A stretch of 64,000 nucleotides of DNA, taken from contig JAEOUA010000002.1 in the NCBI GenBank assembly GCA_016839555.1, positions 1-64,000 on the forward strand, in the 5' to 3' direction. The notes under the pieces are model-generated. The model was not told the origin of the DNA. It worked only from the letters and a program-made list of their open reading frames with translations, and did not search any database. This stretch comes from Promethearchaeota archaeon (GTDB lineage: Archaea; Asgardarchaeota; Lokiarchaeia; Sigyniarchaeales; SOKP01). How positions within the stretch are numbered: the stretch's first letter is position 1; each line of letters opens with the position of its first letter. A program made the position numbers and the translations under genes. Of this stretch, positions 45,341 to 54,906 are shown one piece after another.

Positions 45341-46717
45341 ATTAGGTTTAATATTCAAAATTTTTTAAAAAGAAATGTAAAACCAGCAACAGGATGCACT
45401 GAACCGAGTGCTATAGCATATGCCACTTCCATTGCGTATAATGCATTATTTAATAAATCTATCAATTATAAAAACGATATTCTGATTTTTTCTAATAAAT
45501 CTGAGAAATTTTCATTAGAAAACTTGCAGCAAATTCAAATAGAATCAGATAGAGATGTTTATAAAAATGCTTTTGCTGTTACAATTCCTGGGACAGATGG
45601 ACAAAAAGGTATGGAAATCGCAGCAGCAATAGGGTTCTACTGCAATCCGAATAAAAAATTAAATTTATTTAAAGATATAAACATGAACATAGTTAAGAAA
45701 GCTAATGAAATTCTAGATTCTGGCAAAATAGTAATAAATTATTTGAAAAAACAGAAGAAAAAGCCACAGCTAGATATTCAAGTTACACTTAAATATAAAA
45801 TCAAAGATAAATTTCATATTTCTTATGTAAGATTACAAGATGAGCACGATAATATTACATTAATTCAAGTTAATGATGAAAAATTATATGAGGGATCAAG
45901 AAGGCTCGAAGCATTCGAAAGGGAAGAATTTCCTGAAACTATAGAGGAGATGATTAAAATCGTTAAATCGATGTCATTAACAGAAAAAGAACTAGTTTAT
46001 GAAGGAATTCTTATGAATAAAGCTGTTGCAGAAGAGGGATTGAAAGAAGATTATGGGCAAAACATAGGAAAAGCTTTACATATTATGGCAAAAACATATG
46101 GAATTGAACATTCTCTTATTATGCAAGGGAGAATTAAAGCGGCGGCCGCAGCAGATGCACGAATGGGAGGATGTAACTTACCAGTGATGAGTACTTCTGG
46201 ATCTGGAAATCAAGGAATTACCGCATTAGTTCCAATATCAGTAATTGGAGAATTAAAAGAAGCAAGTTATGATAAAATTTGTGAAGCGGCTCTTCTTTCT
46301 CATTTAATCACAAAAATGACCCATCTATATTCAACTCACTTGTCTGCCCTATGCGGATGCGCAATCAAGGCAGGTATCGGAGCAACTGCTGGGATAACTT
46401 ATCTTCTTAATGGTTCTTTGGAACAAATTCACAACGCAATCAATCTACTTGCTGCTAATATTACGGGTATAATCTGCGATGGAGCAAAAGCAGGTTGTGC
46501 GCTAAAACTTTCTACTGCTGCAGGAGTTGCCCTCGAATCTGCATTAATGGCCCTAGAAGGAATCAAGATCCCCTCTGATAATGGAATTATATTTCCAAGG
46601 GCAGAAGATACCATTAAAGCCATTGGAAAGATTAGCGATTCAATGGTAGAAACGGATTATGTTATTCTTGAAATAATTCAGCAAAAAGCAATGAAAAATA
46701 GAAAATATATATCATAA
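45341..46717 (+). CDS. L-cysteine desulfidase/serine dehydratase alpha-type (UPF0597, CyuA) protein; no canonical start codon
   Basis: The track starts at TTG 45524, but the frame upstream encodes the conserved family head FLKRNVKPATGCTEPSAIAYA, whose Cys is the expected first ligand of the 4Fe-4S cluster. This makes the true protein about 458 residues. A stop lies at 45332-45334 and no ATG/GTG/TTG stands between it and the head. ATT at 45341 with GAGTGAG five bases before is a plausible rare start. Downstream the family motifs are intact: GCNLPVMSTSGSGNQGI, CGCAIKAGIGATAG and AGCALKLSTAAG. The enzyme breaks cysteine to pyruvate, ammonia and sulfide, or a related amino acid. It ends two bases before the Nudix gene of the opposite strand. 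Confidence 0.75.
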   Translation: MRFNIQNFLKRNVKPATGCTEPSAIAYATSIAYNALFNKSINYKNDILIFSNKSEKFSLENLQQIQIESDRDVYKNAFAVTIPGTDGQKGMEIAAAIGFYCNPNKKLNLFKDINMNIVKKANEILDSGKIVINYLKKQKKKPQLDIQVTLKYKIKDKFHISYVRLQDEHDNITLIQVNDEKLYEGSRRLEAFEREEFPETIEEMIKIVKSMSLTEKELVYEGILMNKAVAEEGLKEDYGQNIGKALHIMAKTYGIEHSLIMQGRIKAAAAADARMGGCNLPVMSTSGSGNQGITALVPISVIGELKEASYDKICEAALLSHLITKMTHLYSTHLSALCGCAIKAGIGATAGITYLLNGSLEQIHNAINLLAANITGIICDGAKAGCALKLSTAAGVALESALMALEGIKIPSDNGIIFPRAEDTIKAIGKISDSMVETDYVILEIIQQKAMKNRKYIS

Positions 46718-46719
46718 AT

Positions 46720-47271
46720 CTAACTAAATTGTTGAATTTCTTCAGCAAAAATGTACCAGAATAAGCCAATTACGCAATATGCGTTAGAAATTTTTCCCAT
46801 TTTTAAATACTTTTTAACTTGAGAAAGAGATGCAAATTCTATTTCAATAATCTCATTTGGATCAAACTTAGGAGTTCCTTTTTCTGAAAGATCTGCTAAA
46901 AACGTATAAACTTGATTAGTCATGAAAGCAGGATTAGCATAAACACACCCAATCTGCTGAATTTTTTTAGTTTTATATCCCGTCTCTTCTTTTAACTCTC
47001 GCACAGCAGCTTCTTTAAGTGTCTCACCTTGTTCCACAATTCCTCCAGGGATTTCTAATTCTATTTTATTATTTCCAAAACGAAATTGCTTAATTAGTAA
47101 GATTTGGTTATCCTTATTGATTCCCACTATATTAACCCAATCGGACAACTCAAGGATATTTGCTTTAAATTCTTTTTTTGTATCTGGTCTTTGATAAGTT
47201 TTTCTTACTATATTAAAAATATTCAAAGACAATAATTCTTCAGATTTTATATTTTTCCATTTATCTATCAT
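46720..47271 (-). CDS. Nudix hydrolase, ADP-ribose pyrophosphatase type
   Basis: The 183-residue product has the Nudix box GGIVEQGETLKEAAVRELKEETGY with all metal ligands, preceded by ILLIKQFRFGNNKIELEIP and followed by CVYANPAFMTNQVYTFLADL, the pattern of ADP-ribose pyrophosphatases of the NudF/NUDT5 group (a Pro about 15-16 residues after the box). It turns ADP-ribose into AMP and ribose 5-phosphate, which would fit with NAD-consuming enzymes such as the Sir2 in this window. It is convergent with the cysteine desulfidase gene. Confidence 0.85.
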   Translation of the reverse strand: MIDKWKNIKSEELLSLNIFNIVRKTYQRPDTKKEFKANILELSDWVNIVGINKDNQILLIKQFRFGNNKIELEIPGGIVEQGETLKEAAVRELKEETGYKTKKIQQIGCVYANPAFMTNQVYTFLADLSEKGTPKFDPNEIIEIEFASLSQVKKYLKMGKISNAYCVIGLFWYIFAEEIQQFS

Positions 47272-47329
47272 AATTATTAAATAATTGGTTTTACTCTAAT
47301 TATATATAAATTTTCAAAGGATTTCCTTT

Positions 47330-47719
47330 TTACTCTCTTTTTATACTTATAAGATTAAGGTTTTTCATTAAGATAAGAACAAATACTGACCACAAAATAT
47401 CATAAATCATTATTGGAAGGAGTATAATCAAAAATTCCGGATAAGTTGGCAATTGGATTATAGAACATATAATCATAATTATCCTAAGCAAAATATTAAC
47501 TAAGGGAATTATCCGATATGCTAACATATTTTTAGAAGAAACAATCAGTAATATTCCAAATCCTATTAAAAAAGTTCCTGCCATCTGGTTAAAGACTGGA
47601 ATCAAAACTATTCCAATTTCCATAAAAAATAGGTGAATCAATAAGAAAAAAGCTCCAATTAAAATCTCAACTATTCCGCCTAGAATTAATAAGCATTTTA
47701 AGAGCTTTTTAAGATTCAT
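47330..47719 (-). CDS. Small four-helix membrane protein
   Basis: The 129-residue product has four hydrophobic helices (about residues 8-30, 35-58, 66-88 and 95-118) with few charges between them, and ends in a basic tail (NLNLISIKRE). No motif is recognised. It lies between the Nudix and flavoprotein genes on the same strand, with gaps of 58 and 72 bp, so all three may be one transcript. Confidence 0.6.
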   Translation of the reverse strand: MNLKKLLKCLLILGGIVEILIGAFFLLIHLFFMEIGIVLIPVFNQMAGTFLIGFGILLIVSSKNMLAYRIIPLVNILLRIIMIICSIIQLPTYPEFLIILLPIMIYDILWSVFVLILMKNLNLISIKRE

Positions 47720-47791
47720 AGTTAAAATAAAAAAATAATGAAAGAAATTAAAACTTTAATTTTCAATTTAGGAATTTTTTACTAGTATCTT

Positions 47792-48367
47792 TTAGGCATT
47801 TATTTTTTTAAGCACATACGCAAAATTTTGTCCAAGAGTTTTAAAGGTTTGAATTCCCTCTTCATCATTCAGAACTTCTCCCGGTTGTTTCCCATATCCT
47901 AAATTCCAATAACTAGAGCCCACTACAATCATCTGAGAGATTAAAAAGAAATAATTGATTGAAGAAAATACGTGAGCGCCCCCGCCTCTCCTCACTGCTA
48001 TCACTCCGGCCCCAACCTTTCTTTTTAATAAATTTCCACTCGCTCCACACACTTCTCCTGCCCTTTCTATTAAAGCCTTCATATTTGCCGTAACATTGGC
48101 ATAATAGGTTGGAGATCCTAAGATTATCCCATCAGCATCGATCATTTTCTTAATATATTCATTCATTTTATCCCCTGTTAGAACACATTTACCATCTTTA
48201 TTCTCCGCACAACTGCCACATGCCGTGCAACCTTCTAAATTTTCTCCCCCAATCCATATATATTCACATTCTATTCCTTCTTTTGTTAACTCATTAATTA
48301 TGATATTAAGACAATTGTATGTATTACCTTCTTTTCTAGGACTACTATTGAACAAAACAACTTTCAT
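47792..48367 (-). CDS. Iron-sulfur flavoprotein of the NADPH-dependent FMN reductase family
   Basis: The 191-residue product starts MKVVLFNSSPRKEGNTYN, the FMN-phosphate loop, and has a compact cysteine motif GCTACGSCAENKDGKCVL (CX2CX2CX7C) like the 4Fe-4S site of archaeal Isf, then GSPTYYANVTANMKALIER for the flavin. Isf-type proteins carry electrons or reduce O2/H2O2 in anaerobes. The gene probably has a protective or redox-transfer role here. The product is complete and no signal peptide is seen. Confidence 0.85.
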   Translation of the reverse strand: MKVVLFNSSPRKEGNTYNCLNIIINELTKEGIECEYIWIGGENLEGCTACGSCAENKDGKCVLTGDKMNEYIKKMIDADGIILGSPTYYANVTANMKALIERAGEVCGASGNLLKRKVGAGVIAVRRGGGAHVFSSINYFFLISQMIVVGSSYWNLGYGKQPGEVLNDEEGIQTFKTLGQNFAYVLKKINA

Positions 48368-48467
48368 TATACTTATCCTTATTCTAATTTAATTTATTTT
48401 TCTTTTAGAAATTAAAATAAATTAATATAATTAATTATACAATCATAATAAAAATTTGAAAAAAAGC

Positions 48468-49712
48468 ATGATCGACTTACATAATCATAAAATTGAGCTT
48501 TTAGCACCTGTTCAAGATTGGAAAACCTTAAAATTTCTTGAAAATATTCCGGATTCGATTTATTTTGGCACAACCCATTATAATATGAGACTAAAGGCAC
48601 AAAATTTTCGAATAGAAGATCTTTCGAAAATTACGGAATATTGCCATTCCATGGATCCTCCTATAAAAGCATATTTATGTACCAATATTTTGATTTATAA
48701 TGCAGAATTGAATGGTTTAGAAAATCTTATTAAGGAGGCAAAGGATGCAGAAATCGATGCAATTATTGCCCATGATATGGCAGTACTTCAATTAGCTAAA
48801 AAGTATAGTATTAAATTTCATATATCCACTCAAGCAAATGTTTCTAATATTATCTCAGCCAAATTTTATGAGGATTTAGGGGCAGAAAGAATAATATTGG
48901 CACGAGAATTGAGCTTAAACCAGATCCGTGAAATAAAAAAGAGTTTAAAGAGCGCAAAAATTGAATGTTTTATTCACGGTTCGATGTGTACTTCTATTAG
49001 CGGAAGATGCTACTTCTCGGCAACAATTAAACATTCACAGAGATTTTCTGCTAATCGGGGAAATTGCGTGCAGCCTTGTAGAAGAAAATGGCGAGTGATT
49101 GATGATTAAAATAATGAGTTTATTTATGATGGTCAAATGTTCCTAAATGCAAAAGATTTATGTATGATTGAATATATCCCCGATTTAATTGAAGCTAATA
49201 TCGATGCTTTTAAAATAGAAGGAAGGATGAAAGACCCCCTCTACGTAAAAACTGTCGCCTCATGCTATAAAGAAGCTATAAGTAGTTATTATGATGCAAC
49301 CTTTTCTAAGAAAAAAGTAAAGGACTGGCTTAAAAGATTATTAAAAGTATATAATAGAGGGTTTCATACTGGTTTTTATTTTCAAAACCCTACTCCGAGT
49401 GATATACAATTAAATAAAAGAGGTAATATCTCCCCTCATAAAAAGCATTATATTGGAAGGATTTTAACCTATAATGAAAAAATTAAAACTGCTGAGCTCC
49501 TAATTGAAGCGAAAAGTTTGCCAATAATAGAAGGGAATGAATTTATTATAGAAGGGGATGATACCTACCTCTTAGAAAAATTTAATAATTTATTATTACA
49601 TGGCACGCAAATTCATTCTATCCAGAGGGATAAAGAAGATTTTCCAATTAAAATCAATGTGAAACTTGAAAATCCAGTTCTTTCAGGAGACAAAATATAC
49701 AAGTTTCAATAA
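48468..49712 (+). pseudogene. U32-family peptidase interrupted by an in-frame TAA
   Basis: Two track ORFs (48456-49109 and 49137-49712) are in the same frame and join through TAA at 49107-49109. Reading through it gives CVQPCRRKWRVIDD-stop-NNEFIYDG then KDLCMIEYIPDLIEANIDAF and KIEGRMK, the exact collagenase/U32 core with its conserved Cys cluster and KIEGR motif. A single change such as GAA to TAA would explain the stop. The joined protein has about 415 residues, normal for the family, and nothing else is missing. U32 proteins act on collagen-like peptides or in tRNA hydroxylation (TrhP) and ubiquinone synthesis. ATG 48468 is preferred over TTG 48456. TAA is not a known recoding codon here, so the gene may be a recent pseudogene. 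Confidence 0.75.
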
Positions 49713-49865
49713 GCTAATCATTCTTGCTTTGTACTAATACTATTAAATTAGAAAAAATCAAAAGAGATAAGTAAAACATCTGTAAATTGTTAATTATAAA
49801 AGAAAATAAATATAATAGAAATAATTGTTTCAATATAGGTATTATTATAAACTGGAGATAATAAA

Positions 49866-50543
49866 ATGGATTTTGAAGAAAATAGACGTGAATTGGTTGA
49901 AAATCTTAAAGAGCGAGGTATATTGACACAAAAAAAAGTTATTAATGCCATGTTAAAAGTTCCCAGAGAACAATTTATTCCTAAAAGTGTCAAATCTTCT
50001 GCCTATATAGACACTCCATTATCAATTGGTTCCGGACAAACTATAAGTGCGCCTCATATGAATGCGATGATGTGTGAGATTTTAGATTTTAAGGAAGGTG
50101 ATAAAGTATTAGAAATTGGCACTGGATCGGGCTATCACGCTGCTTTATGCGCGGAATTAGTGGCTCCCGAAGGCAGTAAAAATCCGGGCCACATCTATAC
50201 TATTGAAAGACATGAAAATTTAGCTAAAAAGGCTCGAGAGAATTTAAGAAATTTAGATTATGATAAACATATTTCTGTGATCATTGGAGATGGCACTGTG
50301 GGATATCCAAAAGAAGCTCCTTATGACAAAATTTTAGTAACCGCCGCTTCTCCGCTACCTATTCCTTCACCTTTTAAAGAACAATTAAAAGACGGAGGTA
50401 TATTATGTATTCCTGCAGGCTCAAGACAATTCACTCAAAATCTATATAAAATCACTAAAAAGGGAGATAAATTTAAGAAAAAAAGGATTACAGGAGTGAG
50501 ATTCGTAAGTCTCATAGGAAAACATGGGTTTAATGAATCTTAA
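49866..50543 (+). CDS. pcm: Protein-L-isoaspartate O-methyltransferase
   Basis: The 225-residue product matches PCMT: a start helix (RRELVENLKERGILTQKKVINAML) and VPREQFIP, the substrate loop DTPLSIGSGQTISAPHMNAMM, SAM site VLEIGTGSGYHAALCAEL, then YTIERHENLA and VTAASPLPIP. It methylates isoaspartyl residues so that aged proteins can be repaired. Length and all core motifs are normal. It follows the broken U32 gene on the same strand and precedes the ribonucleotide reductase, with about 150-180 bp gaps. Confidence 0.92.
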   Translation: MDFEENRRELVENLKERGILTQKKVINAMLKVPREQFIPKSVKSSAYIDTPLSIGSGQTISAPHMNAMMCEILDFKEGDKVLEIGTGSGYHAALCAELVAPEGSKNPGHIYTIERHENLAKKARENLRNLDYDKHISVIIGDGTVGYPKEAPYDKILVTAASPLPIPSPFKEQLKDGGILCIPAGSRQFTQNLYKITKKGDKFKKKRITGVRFVSLIGKHGFNES

Positions 50544-50721
50544 TTATTATAATTTAAAAAAAAAGATAATTTAAATAAAAATAGCATTATAACTAATTAA
50601 TTTAAAATCTCGTTTTGACAAAAGATGAATATTGTTTTTTGTTTTTCTCTTCTGGATTTTAATGATTGATAACGTTAACCATCCAACTGAAAATTCTTAA
50701 AAAAAATATTTGAAAGAGAAA

Positions 50722-52671
50722 ATGGAAAAATTTAAGCTGAATGTGGACTTTATCAACAAGTTTAGGAATAAACAACCAGATTGGGGGCCTTTAGGTTATT
50801 TCACTTATAAAAGAACTTATGCTCGATATTTAGAAGAAAAAGACAGAAAAGAAGAATTTTGGGAAACCGTCCAAAGAGTAGTAGAAGGGTGTTTTTCAAT
50901 ACAAAAAACCCATTGTCGGAATTTGAAACTTCCATGGGATGACCAAAAGGCGCGAGATTCTGCTGAGCGTATGTATGAAAAAATTTGGAATTTTAAGATG
51001 ACTCCTCCTGGAAGAGGCTTATGGATTATGGGAACGAAATTTATTGCTGAACATGGCTCAATGGCATTAAATAATTGCGGATTTGTGTCCACCAAGGATA
51101 TAGATATTAAATATACGAAATCCTTCGAGTTTCTTATGTATGCTTTGATGGTAGGGGTGGGTGTAGGATTTGATACTAAAGGAGCTGGAAAAATTACCAT
51201 TAAAAAGCCAACAGAGGGTCATTTTGAATTCATCATCCCCGATAGTAGAGAAGGATGGGTAGAAGCCTTAAAACTTTTACTAGAAGCTTATTTTCTCGGG
51301 AAACAGGTTCCAATATACGATTATTCAGAAATTAGGCCCAAGGGAGAACCTCTGGAAAGTTTTGGAGGTACTGCTTCTGGACCTGAACCATTAAAAAGAA
51401 TACTTTCTCAAATCGAAAAAATACTTACTACTAGAATTGGAAAACCCTTAAGTCCTCTAAATATCTTAGATATTATGAATTTAATTGGAACATGTGTTAT
51501 TGCTGGTGGTATAAGAAGAAGTGCGGAAATAGGTTTAGGAGAACAAAATGATAAAGAGTTTATTACCGCAAAACAAGATAAAGAAAAATTAAATTCACAT
51601 CGTTGGGTGAGTAATAACAGCATTATTGCAGAAATTGGCATGAATTATGATTTTATAGTAGAACAATTAATCAAAAATGGGGAACCTGGATTATTTTGGC
51701 TCGAAAACGCTAGAAAATACTCTCGAATGATAGATCCACCGAATTATAAAGACAAGAGTGTTTTAGGAATGAATCCATGTGGAGAAATCTCTTTAGAATC
51801 CTTTGAGCTGTGTAACTTAGTAGAAACTTATCCCTCAAGGCATGAAAATTGGGATGAATTTAAGGAAACTCTGAAATATGCGTATATGTATGCCAAGACA
51901 GTAACTCTCTTAAATACAAATAATGAAATGACAAATGCTGTAATGTTAAAAAATAGAAGATTAGGAATTTCTCAAACAGGCATAATTGAAGCATTCAACA
52001 GACATGGAAAAGCTACAATAATGGAATGGTGTCAAAAAGGATATGATTATCTAAAACAATTAGATGAGAAATATTCTCACTGGTTATGCATTCCGAAATC
52101 TATTAAATTAACCACGGTAAAGCCGAGTGGAACCGTTAGTTTATTACCAGGAGTGTCTCAAGGGATCCATTTTCCCCATTCAAAATATTATTTAAGAAGA
52201 ATACGTATTCAAGAAAACTCGGAATTAGTCGATATAGTCAAAGTTGCAGGATATAAAGTATTGAAAGATGAATATTCTGAAAATGTATTGCTAATTGAAT
52301 TTCCGATTAAAAAGGAACATTATAAAAGAGGGAAAAAGGATGTATCAATGTGGGAGCAAGCAGAAAATGCAGCATTTTATCAGAAATACTGGTCAGATAA
52401 TCAAGTATCAGTAACAATAACCTTTAAAGAAGAGGAAAAAAAAGATATTAAGTACTTACTTAAGGCATATCAAGATAAATTGAAAAGTGTTTCTTTTCTT
52501 CCTTTACAAGAGCATGGATACAAACAAGCACCCTATCAAGAAATAACAAAAGACGAATATAAAGAATTATCCGAAGGATTAAAACCTCTATATTTAGATA
52601 AAGTTAAAGAAAAAGCAAGAGGAGAGATCTTCTGTGATTCAGAAGAATGTGAAATTCATATTAATAAATAA
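50722..52671 (+). CDS. Adenosylcobalamin-dependent ribonucleotide reductase (class II, RTPR type)
   Basis: From ATG 50722 (track TTG 50710) the product has 649 residues. Motifs: NNCGFVSTK with the first redox Cys, the finger-loop NPCGEISLESFELCNL with the catalytic thiyl Cys and Glu, VKPSGTVSLLPGVSQGIHFPHS and the C-terminal redox pair CDSEEC. The monomeric RTPR-type sequence begins RKEEFWETVQRVVEG, as in the Lactobacillus enzyme. It reduces nucleoside triphosphates to deoxynucleotides using B12 and works with or without oxygen. This links DNA synthesis to cobamide supply, in line with the RACo/MttB genes later in the window. Confidence 0.9.
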   Translation: MEKFKLNVDFINKFRNKQPDWGPLGYFTYKRTYARYLEEKDRKEEFWETVQRVVEGCFSIQKTHCRNLKLPWDDQKARDSAERMYEKIWNFKMTPPGRGLWIMGTKFIAEHGSMALNNCGFVSTKDIDIKYTKSFEFLMYALMVGVGVGFDTKGAGKITIKKPTEGHFEFIIPDSREGWVEALKLLLEAYFLGKQVPIYDYSEIRPKGEPLESFGGTASGPEPLKRILSQIEKILTTRIGKPLSPLNILDIMNLIGTCVIAGGIRRSAEIGLGEQNDKEFITAKQDKEKLNSHRWVSNNSIIAEIGMNYDFIVEQLIKNGEPGLFWLENARKYSRMIDPPNYKDKSVLGMNPCGEISLESFELCNLVETYPSRHENWDEFKETLKYAYMYAKTVTLLNTNNEMTNAVMLKNRRLGISQTGIIEAFNRHGKATIMEWCQKGYDYLKQLDEKYSHWLCIPKSIKLTTVKPSGTVSLLPGVSQGIHFPHSKYYLRRIRIQENSELVDIVKVAGYKVLKDEYSENVLLIEFPIKKEHYKRGKKDVSMWEQAENAAFYQKYWSDNQVSVTITFKEEEKKDIKYLLKAYQDKLKSVSFLPLQEHGYKQAPYQEITKDEYKELSEGLKPLYLDKVKEKARGEIFCDSEECEIHINK

Positions 52672-52738
52672 TTTTTAACTATTTTTTCTTGCCTATATAA
52701 AAAAAAAGTTTTCAATGTAGGAATTCAATTATATATAA

Positions 52739-53149
52739 TTATTTATTTTTTAATTTCATAAAATCGTTCGCTTTTCTGATTACACTCTTCATTTGATTGA
52801 AATGTGCTTTTTCAATAGCCTGATTGAATGGTAACCATTTAAAATCTTCATGCTTAGAGCTTAATTCGACTTCTTTTTCTTCGGACTGTACCAACATATA
52901 AGTTACGAATTTATGAATACTCTCACTTTGCAAGTTATAGTGATAATCAATGTGTTCTTCAAAATCTTTTATTATTTTTGCCTTCTCTATTCCTATATCT
53001 TCCTTTAATAGTCTTTTTATAATTTTTTCTTTAGATTCTTCTTGTTCAATATCAACTTTCACTAATCCCCAATACCCTAATTTAAATTTTAATAATAAAA
53101 ATTTGTCTTCATAAATTACTACAGCACCAATAGAATTCTCATTTCTCAT
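52739..53149 (-). CDS. Degenerate Nudix-like protein
   Basis: The 136-residue product has the fold order of an Ap4A hydrolase-type Nudix protein (IGAVVIYEDKFLLLKFKLGYWGLVKV, then a closing HEDFKWLPFNQAIEKA). The Nudix box is degraded: VKVDIEQEESKEKIIKRLLKEDIGI has Glu at the first position but KRLLKEDIG where RExxEExG is required. The metal site is therefore probably lost and the protein may be inactive or a binding module. It lies convergent with the ribonucleotide reductase gene. Confidence 0.6.
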   Translation of the reverse strand: MRNENSIGAVVIYEDKFLLLKFKLGYWGLVKVDIEQEESKEKIIKRLLKEDIGIEKAKIIKDFEEHIDYHYNLQSESIHKFVTYMLVQSEEKEVELSSKHEDFKWLPFNQAIEKAHFNQMKSVIRKANDFMKLKNK

Positions 53150-53541
53150 ATTTTCTTCCAGATATTAATTTTATTAAAGATATATGCTATATTTTTTTAA
53201 GAATAAAAAGAATTAAAACTTAACACGACTAAAACTTCTACTTAAACTTAAAAAAATCAAATTCCTTTTTATATAATAGATAAGAATTACTTTATTTAAA
53301 CCTATAATGTGTTACAAACCTAGGAAATGGAATTATATATAATATTTTTTTGATTCTTATATTTGTCAAAATATACTAAAGATTCGAGAACAAATACTAG
53401 AGTAAATAAAATTAAAATAATATTACTATTTTTTTTTCAATCATTATTAGTTATTAATGATTTAAATATCTTTTTTGAAGTTTAATTAAAAATGAATTTC
53501 GAAATGATTATTCAGTCACTTCTAAAATATTTTCATCTTTC

Positions 53542-53690
53542 ATTTTTAAAAATCCAACATCTCCAACATAATAAATACTATTGAATCAAAAAATTAAATA
53601 ATAGTGTTCTATGAAAAGATTTTAAAAAAATCTTAAAGAATAAAATGGCAATTATAACAGGAAGGGCTCAAAGAATTCAATTAGATCTTC
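53542..53690 (+). pseudogene. Decayed 5' duplicate of the SDR gene and its leader
   Basis: This stretch repeats the DNA at 55102-55245, which holds the leader and first codons of the SDR gene. The leaders match closely (ATCTCCAACATAATAAATAC versus ATCTCCAGCACAATAAATAT), and the first codons of the SDR match with decay (TCTTAAAGAATAAAATGGCA versus TGTTAAAGGATAAAGTGGCA, both reading onward as ..VIITG or similar). The start codon is ATC instead of ATG and the frame is lost after about 20 codons. No more of the SDR is present here, so only the 5' end was duplicated or retained. Together with the disrupted ORF after it this fills much of the 1-kb gap 53150-54174; the part 53150-53540 shows nothing. 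Confidence 0.65.
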
Positions 53691-53747
53691 AAGATCTTCA
53701 TCAATTTTCCCTCTAAAAAATGTATATATAATAGAGTTAATGTTTTT

Positions 53748-54041
53748 TTATGAATGCAATCGATTAAGGGCATTCTTAACTTTTTCTAGAGTAGGGATGG
53801 GACTATTTGGGGAATTTACATCTTCAAATGCAATGCGTAAACATTCTTTATGAGCAATTTTAGCAATTTCTGCCAATATTTCTATTATTCTTTGCAAAAC
53901 TCTACATTAAGAAATATTTCTTGATTCAAATGAGGACACAATATTCAATATATTGCATTCCAGATTATAAAAATAATTCATTATTTTTTTCAGAGTTAGG
54001 ATAATTTCTGTTTTGAATTTTGCATCCGAATTTCTCGACAT
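53748..54041 (-). pseudogene. Helical ORF interrupted by an in-frame TAA
   Basis: On the minus strand an ATG at 54041 starts SRNSDAKFKTEIILTLKKIM, the frame meets TAA at 53907-53909 after 44 codons, and continues CRVLQRIIEILAEIAKIAHK then ECLRIAFEDV to a second stop at 53748. Without the internal stop this would be a 97-codon helical protein. It is not in the ORF track because each half is short. The family is not recognised. The second half could also be a separate small ORF from TTG. The gene appears dead, like the adjacent SDR fragment. Confidence 0.45.
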
Positions 54042-54174
54042 TTAGATATTTTTAGATTTTAAATTTAGGAAAAAATATATATACCAATATTATGATAAAT
54101 CAAATGATTAATAATCTTTAAATATAAATTCTAAAAGTATAAAAAGAAAGAGAATTAATGCAAGTGAATAAAAA

Positions 54175-54906
54175 ATGGTAAAGACAGCAATCGTTATAAA
54201 TGCTACTATCAGTATATTCTTAATTGTGACATTTATATTTATTGGACTGATAATGTTCTATAAATATATTAAATTCAAGAATAAAGCCCTCCTTTATATG
54301 GGATTGACTTGGATAGGATTAAGTCAATCGTGGTTAGGTTCAGCAATTACTGTTTTTTTGGTCGTTCTCAATCCAGCCAGTAATGGATTAAGCCCTGAAG
54401 CGTATATTATTCTTAGCACATGCCTTATCCCATTGACTACCCCATTATATGTTTTTGCAATGACTGATATGGTAATGAAAAAATATAAGACTATTCTACG
54501 AGTTATTACAATTGTATATAGCGCTTTTTACGAAATCTTGATGTTTACGTTAATTTTCACAGCTAATATTCATTTAATGATCATTAAAACTAGTCCTGCT
54601 GAGATTCAAATTACGCTTTTGACTATAATACTTCTCCTGTATTTTATGATAATTTTTCTTGTTTTAGGTTTTGTTTTCTGCTATCAATCTTTAAAAGTCG
54701 ATGATCAAGAAATTAGGTTAAAAGGAAAGATTTTGCTCTTTTCATATATATTATTTCTTGTTGGAAACTTACTTGAGCAAATACAAATTATTGCTTTACA
54801 AAGAATTCTACTGATTATAAGTGCTATTGGATTTTACATCGGATATAATCTTCCAAGTTGGATAAAAAGGCTATTTTTAAAAAATAAAATGGAACAATCA
54901 ATTTAA
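54175..54906 (+). CDS. Seven-transmembrane protein of unknown function
   Basis: The 243-residue product has seven hydrophobic helices with short polar loops (YKYIKFKNKALLY, KKYKTILR, VDDQEIRLKG, WIKRLFLKNK). The first 25 residues form helix 1 directly. Its size and topology resemble the protein at 11856, and both lack an output domain. It lies between the decayed repeat and the SDR gene. The function is unknown; a sensor or carrier role is a guess. Confidence 0.6.
   Translation: MVKTAIVINATISIFLIVTFIFIGLIMFYKYIKFKNKALLYMGLTWIGLSQSWLGSAITVFLVVLNPASNGLSPEAYIILSTCLIPLTTPLYVFAMTDMVMKKYKTILRVITIVYSAFYEILMFTLIFTANIHLMIIKTSPAEIQITLLTIILLLYFMIIFLVLGFVFCYQSLKVDDQEIRLKGKILLFSYILFLVGNLLEQIQIIALQRILLIISAIGFYIGYNLPSWIKRLFLKNKMEQSI

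Noticed and set aside
49107-49109. Selenocysteine or pyrrolysine recoding in the U32 gene
   Set aside because: The codon is TAA, which neither system uses, and no SECIS-like or PYLIS-like structure is seen.
53748-53899. Reading the second half of the broken helical ORF as an iron alcohol dehydrogenase tail
   Set aside because: A weak resemblance at SPNSPIPTLEKVKNAL only; no other part of such a gene is near.
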